Assembly (NCBI GenBank): GCA_044448905.1
Contig: JBIOHJ010000095.1
Span: 1 to 13,248, forward strand
Source: JBIOHJ01 sp044448905
Lineage (GTDB): Bacteria > Bacteroidota > Bacteroidia > AKYH767-A > OLB10
Reading direction: 5' to 3'
Length of the DNA stretch: 13,248 nt
Every line of letters begins with the position of its first letter. Position 1 is the stretch's first letter. The notes under the pieces were generated by a model that was given only the letters and a program-made list of their open reading frames with translations, did no database searches and was not told the origin of the DNA. Below, piece by piece: positions 7,270 to 13,248 of the stretch. The position numbers and the translations under genes are program-made.

Positions 7270-7430
7270 CGAAAATAGCCCCGATTGTAGTGGAAAGCCC
7301 GAAGTGGGGAGGGACACACCCCTAACCCCTCTCGCTTACACACAAGCAAGCACACAGAGGGGAACTTTGCCACGCTGAAAAGCTGGCGCGCGGGGCGGAC
7401 TTGGAACGTAAAGCGGGACGGGAGTTAATT
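7270..7430. repeat. GC-rich structured intergenic element, possible dispersed repeat or RNA
   Basis: This GC-rich block stands out between the AT-rich putAbiC-like gene and carB. GCCCCG (7278-7283) can pair with CGGGGC (7391-7396). Inside, CCCCTCT (7326-7332) pairs perfectly with AGAGGGG (7356-7362), enclosing GCTT/AAGC (7334-7337 with 7344-7347). The edges read CCCCGATTGTAGTGGAAAGC and AACGTAAAGCGGGACGGG, phrases I associate with short intergenic elements, possibly structured RNAs such as the Flavo-1 type, in Bacteroidota (memory, unverified). It contains CTGGCGCGCGG (7383-7393), also present before the nuclease gene. No open frame of note. Confidence 0.45.
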
Positions 7431-7460
7431 ATAATTACAAAGGTTGTGCTCCAAATTCTC

Positions 7461-7470
7461 TAAATTCGCA
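7461..7470 (+). promoter_or_regulatory. Possible -7 promoter box of carB
   Basis: TAAATTCGCA resembles the Bacteroidota -7 element (TAnnTTTG, with TTCG variants) and lies 18 nt before the carB ATG. A TTG at 7444-7446 is only 14 bp upstream of the box, shorter than the usual spacing, so the call is tentative. I see no PyrR-type attenuator. Confidence 0.33.
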
Positions 7471-7488
7471 TGCTTTTAAATAAAATAC

Positions 7489-10344
7489 ATGCCCAAAGAC
7501 ACGTCCATAAAATCAGTCCTTATTATCGGTTCAGGCCCTATTATAATAGGGCAGGCATGCGAGTTTGATTACAGCGGCTCGCAGGCTTCGCGCTCGCTGA
7601 AGGAAGAAGGAATTGAAGTTTCGCTGATCAATTCGAACCCTGCCACCATTATGACCGATAAGGTAACAGCCGACCATATTTACCTGATGCCTTTGAATAT
7701 TGATTCGATTGAACACATACTAAAAGAGCGGAAAATAGACGCGGTGCTTCCTACGATGGGCGGGCAAACGGCATTGAACCTTTGCAAGGAAGCTGACGAA
7801 ACCGGGTTGTGGAAAAAATACAAGACAAAAATAATAGGTGTAAACATCGAAGCGATTGAAACTACGGAGAACCGAGAGAAGTTCCGCAAGCTGATGATTG
7901 ATATTGGCATTGGGGTTCCGCCAAGCAAGGTTGCCAATTCGTTTTTGGAAGGAAAGGAGATTGCGCAGGATATTGGTTTCCCGCTGGTAATTCGTCCTTC
8001 CTACACGTTAGGCGGCACAGGCGGAAGCTTTGTTTTGAAGAAAGAAGATTTTGATGAACGGCTGAACCGCGGCTTGCATGCTTCGCCCATACACGAAGTG
8101 CTGATTGAAAAAGCGGTGCTGGGATGGAAGGAATATGAGCTGGAATTATTGAGAGACAGCAACGACAATGTAATTATCATCTGTTCGATTGAGAATTTCG
8201 ACCCCATGGGAATTCACACCGGTGATTCGATTACCGTTGCACCTGCCATGACATTGAGCGATAAAACGTACCAGCACATGCGCAACCTTGCCATTAAGAT
8301 GATGCGCAGCATAGGAAAATTCGCGGGCGGATGTAATGTGCAGTTTGCCGTTAATCCCGATACCGAAGATATTATTGCTGTTGAAATAAACCCTCGTGTG
8401 TCGCGTTCTTCGGCACTGGCATCGAAAGCTACCGGCTACCCTATAGCCAAAATTGCAGCCAAGCTTGCCATAGGTTATAACCTTGATGAGCTGCAAAACC
8501 AGATTACCAAATCCACTTCGGCATTCTTTGAACCTACTTTAGATTATGTGATTGTAAAAATTCCGCGATGGAACTTCGATAAATTCCAGGGAGCCGACAG
8601 GGAGTTGGGATTGCAAATGAAATCGGTTGGCGAAGTGATGGCGATAGGAAGAAGCTTTATTGAGGCATTGCAGAAGGCCTGTCAGTCGCTTGAAATAAGT
8701 AGGAAAGGATTAGGCTCTGACGGAACGGAATGGGCACAGGTGGATGATATCATGCATTCGCTGGAACATCCTTCGTGGGACAGGCTGTTTCACATTAAAG
8801 CAGCGTTGAAATTAGGATTACCCATTCAGACTATTCATAACCATACGCGAATTGATAAATGGTTTCTGAACGAAGTGAACCAGCTTGTTTCGCTCGAAAA
8901 TGAATTGAGACGTTATCATCTCGAAAATATTCCTGAAGGATTTTTTCTTGAACTGAAACAAAAAGGATTCAGTGATGCGCAGATTGCACATGTTCTGAAT
9001 AACGTTACTGAAGATGATGTATATGAGAAAAGAAAAAAGCTTGGAATTAAGCGCGTATATAAGATGGTAGATACCTGCGCTGCCGAATTTGAAGCGAAGA
9101 CTCCTTATTTCTACAGCACGTTTGAAGCCTCTTATGATTCTGCCGGAAAAGGAGAGAACTGGAACACTGCAAATGAATCTGTTTGTTCCGATAAGAAAAA
9201 AATTGTGGTATTGGGATCCGGACCCAATCGCATCGGGCAGGGAATTGAGTTTGATTATTCGTGCGTGCATGGAGTGCTTGCGGCTAAAGAAGCAGGTTAT
9301 GAAGCCATCATGGTTAACTGTAATCCTGAAACGGTTTCAACCGATTTTGATGTTGCCGATAAATTATATTTCGAGCCCGTTTTCTGGGAACATATTTATG
9401 AATTGATTGAATTTGAAAAACCCGAAGGTGTGATTGTACAACTGGGGGGACAAACCGCATTGAAGCTTTCGGAGCGCTTGCACGAGAAAGGAATAAAAAT
9501 AATAGGCACTGATTTTAATAATATGGACATTGCCGAAGACCGCGGACGTTTCTCTGATATGCTTAAGGAACTCGGCATCCCCTACCCGTTATATGGTGTG
9601 GCTGAATCAGCCGATGAGGCGTTGGATGTTGCTCATAAGGTTGGGTATCCGGTTTTGGTTCGTCCATCCTATGTGTTAGGCGGACAGGGTATGAGTATTG
9701 TGATTAATGATGAAGAGGTGGAGCATGCTGTAATAAAGTTATTGAAAAACCTTCCGGGCAACCGTGTGCTGATTGACCATTTCCTCGACCGTGCCGAAGA
9801 AGCCGAAATAGATTTGATTTGTGATGGTGAAAACGTTCAGATGATTGGTTTAATGGAGCACATTGAACCGGCAGGAATTCACAGTGGCGATTCGTATGCT
9901 GTGCTTCCCGCATTTTCATTATCCGAAAAAGTGCAGGCAACCATGCTTGAATATGCAACCAAGCTTGCTTTTGCTTTAAACGTGCGGGGCTTGCTTAATA
10001 TCCAGTTCGCTATTAAAGATGAAAAGGTTTATGTGATTGAAGCCAATCCGCGTGCATCACGCACGGTTCCTTTTATAGCTAAAGCACACGAAGTGCCTTA
10101 CATTAATTACGCTACTAAAGTGATGCTGGGAAAAAACAAGCTGAAAGATTTTAAATTCAATCCGCGCAAATTTGGCTATGCCATTAAAGAACCTGTTTTT
10201 TCTTTTGAAAAATTTCCAAACGTCAATAAAGAGCTCGGTCCTGAAATGAAATCAACCGGTGAAGCCATCCGTTTTATTGATGGTTTGGATGACCCCTATT
10301 TCCGCCATTTGGTAAAGGAAAAATCAATGTACCTGAGCAGGTAA
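7489..10344 (+). CDS. carB: Carbamoyl-phosphate synthase large subunit, short form without MGS domain
   Basis: CarB uses ammonia released by CarA, bicarbonate and two ATP to make carbamoyl phosphate for pyrimidine and arginine synthesis in the cytoplasm. The two homologous synthetase halves are clear. First half: VLIIGSGPIIIGQACEFDYS (10-29), PTMGGQTALNL (88-98), RPSYTLGGTGGSF (169-181) and EINPRVSRSSALASKATG (299-316). An oligomerisation linker spans about 400-560. Second half: VVLGSGPNRIGQGIEFDYS (573-591), LGGQTALKLSERL (652-664), RPSYVLGGQGMSIV (725-738) and IEANPRASRTVPFIAKA (850-866). The protein stops at 951 residues after FRHLVKEKSMYLSR, whereas E. coli CarB (1073) continues into an MGS-like domain that binds UMP, ornithine and IMP. 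That domain is absent here and its loss is not due to a frameshift, as no continuation is seen downstream. carA is not in the window. The DUF4834-like gene follows after 16 bp. Confidence 0.97.
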   Translation: MPKDTSIKSVLIIGSGPIIIGQACEFDYSGSQASRSLKEEGIEVSLINSNPATIMTDKVTADHIYLMPLNIDSIEHILKERKIDAVLPTMGGQTALNLCKEADETGLWKKYKTKIIGVNIEAIETTENREKFRKLMIDIGIGVPPSKVANSFLEGKEIAQDIGFPLVIRPSYTLGGTGGSFVLKKEDFDERLNRGLHASPIHEVLIEKAVLGWKEYELELLRDSNDNVIIICSIENFDPMGIHTGDSITVAPAMTLSDKTYQHMRNLAIKMMRSIGKFAGGCNVQFAVNPDTEDIIAVEINPRVSRSSALASKATGYPIAKIAAKLAIGYNLDELQNQITKSTSAFFEPTLDYVIVKIPRWNFDKFQGADRELGLQMKSVGEVMAIGRSFIEALQKACQSLEISRKGLGSDGTEWAQVDDIMHSLEHPSWDRLFHIKAALKLGLPIQTIHNHTRIDKWFLNEVNQLVSLENELRRYHLENIPEGFFLELKQKGFSDAQIAHVLNNVTEDDVYEKRKKLGIKRVYKMVDTCAAEFEAKTPYFYSTFEASYDSAGKGENWNTANESVCSDKKKIVVLGSGPNRIGQGIEFDYSCVHGVLAAKEAGYEAIMVNCNPETVSTDFDVADKLYFEPVFWEHIYELIEFEKPEGVIVQLGGQTALKLSERLHEKGIKIIGTDFNNMDIAEDRGRFSDMLKELGIPYPLYGVAESADEALDVAHKVGYPVLVRPSYVLGGQGMSIVINDEEVEHAVIKLLKNLPGNRVLIDHFLDRAEEAEIDLICDGENVQMIGLMEHIEPAGIHSGDSYAVLPAFSLSEKVQATMLEYATKLAFALNVRGLLNIQFAIKDEKVYVIEANPRASRTVPFIAKAHEVPYINYATKVMLGKNKLKDFKFNPRKFGYAIKEPVFSFEKFPNVNKELGPEMKSTGEAIRFIDGLDDPYFRHLVKEKSMYLSR

Positions 10345-10360
10345 TTCAAGTGTAAAGTTT

Positions 10361-10579
10361 ATGATGAAAGTTTTAGTAGTTTTAATCCTGATATTTCTTG
10401 CTTATAAAGCATTGATGCGAAATGCGAACATAAAAGTGTACCGTAATTTCCAACAACGGAATCCCGATTCTGAAATAAAACCCGAAGGAACTGTTACAAT
10501 TGGTGAAGCGAAAAAGAAAAACAGAAGTTTTCAAAGTGATGATGGAGAGTTTACCGATTACGAGGAAATAAAAGATTAA
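10361..10579 (+). CDS. Small single-pass membrane protein, DUF4834-like
   Basis: The product has 72 residues. One N-terminal membrane helix, VLVVLILIFLAYKAL (about 4-18), is followed by a short basic stretch and a charged tail. The tail contains PEGTVTIGEAKKKN and ends DGEFTDYEEIKD; this combination of an E-G-x-V-T-I segment and a terminal G-E-[FY]-x-[DE]-Y/F-E-E-I motif is what I recall for DUF4834 of Bacteroidota. The tail is predicted to be cytoplasmic by the positive-inside rule. The gene starts 16 bp after carB and is probably cotranscribed. Two adjacent ATG codons (10361 and 10364) are possible starts. The function of the family is unknown. Confidence 0.72.
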   Translation: MMKVLVVLILIFLAYKALMRNANIKVYRNFQQRNPDSEIKPEGTVTIGEAKKKNRSFQSDDGEFTDYEEIKD

Positions 10580-10592
10580 TAACCGCTCAGGA

Positions 10593-11060
10593 ATGAAAGA
10601 AATGATATTAAAAACCACAGAGACACTGAGAACATTGAGAAACACGGAGGTGGTTACTCAAAAATATATCCATGAAATTTCATATAAGATAATTGGCTGC
10701 GCAATTGAAGTACACAAAAATCTTGGTCCGGGATTACTCGAATCGGTTTATGAACCTTGTTTCATTGATGAATTGAGAAATGCCGGATTGTTTGTAAAGT
10801 CACAAATTTATGTTCCGGTACATTACAAAGGAAAAGATTTAGGCGGAAGTTTAAAACTTGATTTGCTTGTCAACGATTTAATCATTGTAGAGGAGAAAGC
10901 AGTAGAACTAATGATTCCTTTGTACAAAGCACAACTTTTATCATATTTGAAACTTGCTGGAAAACCAAAGGGGTTACTTATAAACTTTCATTCTGAAAAT
11001 ATTAAAGAACAACTTGTTTCACTTGTCACTGAAGAGTTTGCAAAATTGCCAAAAGATTAA
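10593..11060 (+). CDS. GxxExxY-family PD-(D/E)XK-like protein in an inverted-repeat cassette
   Basis: The signature that names the family, G47-LL-E50-SV-Y53, lies in the stretch IGCAIEVHKNLGPG followed by LLESVYEPC. Further on, LKLDLLVNDLIIVEEKAV gives D90 and E100-x-K102, then QLLSYLKLAGKPKGLLINF gives Q114 and Y118, the layout of a small PD-(D/E)XK nuclease-like fold. The family's job is unknown; a DNA- or RNA-cleaving or binding role is only inferred. The ATG at 10593 gives 155 residues, but residues 8-19 (TTETLRTLRNTE) are encoded by the left arm of a 37-bp imperfect inverted repeat. A GTG at 10650, right at the arm's inner end, would give MVTQKYIHEISYKI, closer to the usual family start, so the true product may have 136 residues. 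The right arm begins immediately after the TAA. Confidence 0.85.
   Translation: MKEMILKTTETLRTLRNTEVVTQKYIHEISYKIIGCAIEVHKNLGPGLLESVYEPCFIDELRNAGLFVKSQIYVPVHYKGKDLGGSLKLDLLVNDLIIVEEKAVELMIPLYKAQLLSYLKLAGKPKGLLINFHSENIKEQLVSLVTEEFAKLPKD
10614..10650 (+). repeat. Left arm of inverted repeat framing the GxxExxY gene
   Basis: The outer 13 bases, ACCACAGAGACAC, are repeated exactly in inverse orientation at 11085-11097. Extended without gaps to 37 bp, 28 positions match. The arm is itself built of degenerate short direct repeats: CACAGAG, CACTGAG, CATTGAG and CACGGAG, about 8-10 bp apart. It overlaps the 5' end of the longest reading of the gene. Confidence 0.8.
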
Positions 11061-11097
11061 TCTCCGTGCAACTCCGTGCTTTCTGTGTCTCTGTGGT
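11061..11097 (-). repeat. Right arm of inverted repeat framing the GxxExxY gene
   Basis: This arm starts directly after the stop codon and ends in GTGTCTCTGTGGT (11085-11097), the exact inverse complement of the left arm's outer 13 bases. CTCCGTG, CTCCGTG, TTCTGTG and CTCTGTG recur within it. No target-site duplication is evident outside the two arms. Confidence 0.8.
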
Positions 11098-11149
11098 AAG
11101 TAGCAATATAGATTAATCGGATTTTTTAAAATATTTTTTCTTTTATTCA

Positions 11150-11881
11150 ATGAAACAATTTTTAATCAAAGCAAATTCTTTTTTAAAAGGTTTTGTGTTG
11201 TTTTTACGTCCGGGTATTTGGCTCAGTTTCTTAATTAAACCGCTACAACTCGTGTTAAATACAATGAAACTCTCAAAGTGGATTTCTCACCAGTCAAAAA
11301 AAGAAATATTAAATGACTTTTATGTTCCGGTGCGTGATTATGACAAGCGTTATAAATTATATGAACATGTTATCAAAACAGAAAATCTGGCTAACGAAGC
11401 AATGGATTATCTTGAATTCGGAGTTTCAGGAGCATATTCTTTCAAGTGGTGGATAAATGCAAATAAAAGCAACGATTCAAGATTTTATGGTTTTGATACG
11501 TTTGAAGGTTTGCCGGAGAATTGGGGTACTTTTAAAAAAGGCGACATGCATGCTGCCATTCCCGCAATTGATGATTCACGTCACGAATTTGTAAAAGGTT
11601 TGTTCCAACAATCGCTTTATCCGTTTCTCGACACGCATAGCCTGAACAATGGAAAGCGGAAAATTATTCATCTCGATGCCGATTTATATTCATCAACACT
11701 TTTTGTGCTGACTACTCTTGCCCGTCATTTAAAAAAAGATGATATTCTTTTGTTTGATGAATTCAATGTGCCTAACCACGAGTTTTTTGCGTTTAAATGT
11801 TTTACCGATTCGTACTACATCAAATATAAATTAATTGGCGCTGCAAATAATTACTACCAGGTTGCCATTAAAATTATTTAA
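11150..11881 (+). CDS. SAM-dependent methyltransferase, TylF/MycF-like
   Basis: The product has 243 residues. The class I SAM-binding core begins at YLEFGVSGAYSFKWW (87-101; motif I E89-F-G-V-S-G). It continues with FYGFDTFEGLPENW (112-125), where D116 is the acidic end of the second strand, then IHLDADLYSSTLFVL (173-187) and LLFDEFN (200-206). The phrases FDTFEGLP, HLDADLY and FDEF are typical of the TylF/MycF family of metal-dependent O-methyltransferases acting on sugars. By analogy D176, D203 and E204 may bind the metal (inference). Residues about 11-38 are markedly hydrophobic (FVLFLRPGIWLSFLIKPLQL), suggesting an amphipathic or membrane-associated segment not needed for catalysis. A YfhO-family gene follows after 69 bp, which fits a glycan- or envelope-related role. 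The substrate is unknown. Confidence 0.8.
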   Translation: MKQFLIKANSFLKGFVLFLRPGIWLSFLIKPLQLVLNTMKLSKWISHQSKKEILNDFYVPVRDYDKRYKLYEHVIKTENLANEAMDYLEFGVSGAYSFKWWINANKSNDSRFYGFDTFEGLPENWGTFKKGDMHAAIPAIDDSRHEFVKGLFQQSLYPFLDTHSLNNGKRKIIHLDADLYSSTLFVLTTLARHLKKDDILLFDEFNVPNHEFFAFKCFTDSYYIKYKLIGAANNYYQVAIKII

Positions 11882-11900
11882 CAGATAATTGGCAAATTAT

Positions 11901-11908
11901 TACTTTCG
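11901..11908 (+). promoter_or_regulatory. Possible -7 promoter box of the YfhO gene
   Basis: TACTTTCG, about 42 nt before the YfhO-family ATG, repeats the octamer found before the Zn-site gene and is one base from TAnnTTTG. No convincing -33 element is seen at normal spacing. Confidence 0.3.
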
Positions 11909-11950
11909 GCTTTTAATTCAGCTGTTTTTTACATCATTATTTAAAATTTT

Positions 11951-13248
11951 ATGCAAATACAATTGAAAAAATTTCTTCCGCATGTATATGCAATCATCAT
12001 ATTCCTTGTAATTGTGCTTGTTTATTTTTCGCCATTACTTTCGGGAAAAGCATTAAGTCAGCATGATATCCTGCAATGGCAGGGCGCCAGCAAAGAAATT
12101 TTTGATTTTCGGGAAAAACACCATTCCGAGCCATTATGGACCAATTCCATGTTCAGCGGAATGCCGGCTTACCAGATTTCGGTTTTATACCCGGCCAATC
12201 TCATTAAATATGTTAACGATCTTTTGTGTCTATGGCTACCCGCTCCTGCAAATTTTATTTTCCTGATGATGATTGGATTTTATTTATTGCTCATTTCACT
12301 TAAAGCCGATTTTCGTTTAAGCATTGCCGGTGCCATTGCGTTTGCTTTTTCTTCCTATCACTTTGTGATAATAATTGCCGGGCATAATTCAAAAGCACAT
12401 GCTATCGCATTGATGCCGTTGGTTGTTGCGGGGGTGCTGATGACATTTCGTGGTAAATTGCTTTCAGGAGGAATAATTACTGCCCTCGCACTTGCCCTGC
12501 AAGTTTATGCTAACCATTTACAAATATCCTATTACTTGTTTATAGCTCTCGTTGTACTGGGTGTTTGCGAACTGGTGCAAGCCATTCGTAAAAAAACTAT
12601 TCCGGCTTTTTTTAAATCAGCAGCAGTACTTGCCTGTGCCGCTATATTGGGGATTTTACCAAACATTACCAGCCTGTGGGCAACATATGAATACGGAAAA
12701 AATTCAACCCGCAGTCAGTCGGAGCTTACGGAAAAAAAAGTTTCGGGTGGCTTAGATAAAGATTATGCATTGGCTTACAGTTATGGAGTGGCCGAAACAT
12801 TTACTCTGCTAATACCGCGGTTCCAGGGAGGCGCTTCCGGTGAGGAGCTTGGGAAAAATTCAGCCACCTATAAAGCGTTAAAAGATAACAGCGTTCCCGA
12901 ACAGCAGGCGCTGAGATTTATTTCAAGTGTTCCGCTTTATTTCGGCAACATGCGCATGACCAGCGGGCCCCCGTATGCAGGAGCTATCATAGTTTTTCTT
13001 TTTGTATTAGGATTGTTTATTGTGAAAGATGAAATTAAATGGTGGCTTGCTGTAGCAACGTTGATTGCAATTATCCTGGCCTGGGGTAAAAATGATTTTA
13101 CAGGCCTTACTGATTTTTTCTTCGATCATTTTCCTGCTTACAATAAATTCAGGGCGGTAAGTATGATCTTAGTGGTTACAGAATTTTGCATTCCGCTGCT
13201 TGCCATACTTGCCTTTAAAAAAATAATTGACGGCTCAATTAAATCAGA
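11951..13248 (+). CDS. YfhO-family multi-pass membrane protein (3' end cut off)
   Basis: Reading from the ATG at 11951, the frame stays open for 432 codons to the window edge, so only the N-terminal part is present; family members commonly run to about 800 residues. It starts MQIQLKKFLPHVYAIIIFLV, with the first membrane helix at about 12-30. A hydrophilic loop follows with ALSQHDILQWQG (34-45) and WTNSMFSGMPAYQI (63-76). More helices fall near 101-118, 124-143, 151-166, 171-187, 190-210 and 219-237. GHNSKAHAI (144-152) and YANHLQISYYL (186-196) are typical of Bacteroidota YfhO-like proteins. A large loop at about 240-340 and helices near 343-358, 364-378 and 403-423 complete the visible part. 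Bacillus YfhO is linked to glycosylation of lipoteichoic acid, and the family resembles GT-C-type glycosyltransferases. In Bacteroidota the substrate is unknown. The spacing to the methyltransferase gene allows cotranscription. Confidence 0.87.
   Translation, partial: MQIQLKKFLPHVYAIIIFLVIVLVYFSPLLSGKALSQHDILQWQGASKEIFDFREKHHSEPLWTNSMFSGMPAYQISVLYPANLIKYVNDLLCLWLPAPANFIFLMMIGFYLLLISLKADFRLSIAGAIAFAFSSYHFVIIIAGHNSKAHAIALMPLVVAGVLMTFRGKLLSGGIITALALALQVYANHLQISYYLFIALVVLGVCELVQAIRKKTIPAFFKSAAVLACAAILGILPNITSLWATYEYGKNSTRSQSELTEKKVSGGLDKDYALAYSYGVAETFTLLIPRFQGGASGEELGKNSATYKALKDNSVPEQQALRFISSVPLYFGNMRMTSGPPYAGAIIVFLFVLGLFIVKDEIKWWLAVATLIAIILAWGKNDFTGLTDFFFDHFPAYNKFRAVSMILVVTEFCIPLLAILAFKKIIDGSIKS

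Noticed and set aside
8818..9270. 150-codon antisense frame over carB, and several shorter ones
   Set aside because: They lie opposite an unambiguous, highly conserved gene and have no recognisable domains or start context.
12063..12266. Short plus-strand frames at 12063-12266 and 12552-12755
   Set aside because: Both are out-of-frame shadows of the YfhO-family gene, whose frame is open from 11951 to the window end.

Overview
The window looks like part of a chromosome or metagenomic contig from a member of the Bacteroidota. The evidence is a secreted protein ending in a type IX secretion (T9SS) sorting domain, a carbamoyl-phosphate synthase large subunit of the short form without the allosteric domain, a DUF4834-like small membrane protein, a Bacteroidota-style YfhO membrane protein, little use of Shine-Dalgarno sequences, and several TAnnTTTG-like -7 boxes. 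No rRNA, tRNA, CRISPR array, transposase or integrase is visible.

Layout. (1) Positions 1-2660: the 3' part of a large secreted protein with BNR-type and Kelch-type propeller repeats and a T9SS tail, closed by a strong terminator. (2) 2668-2919: a non-coding array of twelve degenerate repeats with an exact 21-bp period. (3) 3060-4484: a hypothetical protein with a C-terminal Ig-like (carboxypeptidase-regulatory-like) domain, and a convergent small Zn-ribbon protein; the two share one perfect bidirectional terminator. (4) 4485-7488: a visibly AT-rich stretch with two plus-strand genes, a RecB/Cas4-like PD-(D/E)XK nuclease and a two-TM protein of the putative phage abortive-infection (putAbiC-like) type. 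Non-coding, partly GC-rich segments with inverted repeats lie on both sides and share the 11-mer CTGGCGCGCGG. This is the best candidate for an accessory (anti-phage) module. (5) 7489-10579: carB followed 16 bp later by a DUF4834-like gene, probably one operon. (6) 10593-11097: a GxxExxY-family gene framed almost exactly by a 37-bp imperfect inverted repeat, so it looks like a small insertable cassette. (7) 11150-13248: a TylF/MycF-like SAM methyltransferase and the 5' part of a large YfhO-family multi-pass membrane protein, cut by the window end. These two may act in glycan or cell-envelope modification.

Housekeeping genes (carB, DUF4834, YfhO) are thus interspersed with two likely acquired units (nuclease/putAbiC and the GxxExxY cassette) and with several kinds of intergenic repeat. 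The pieces most worth following are the nuclease plus putAbiC pair, the inverted-repeat-framed GxxExxY gene, and the 21-bp periodic array.
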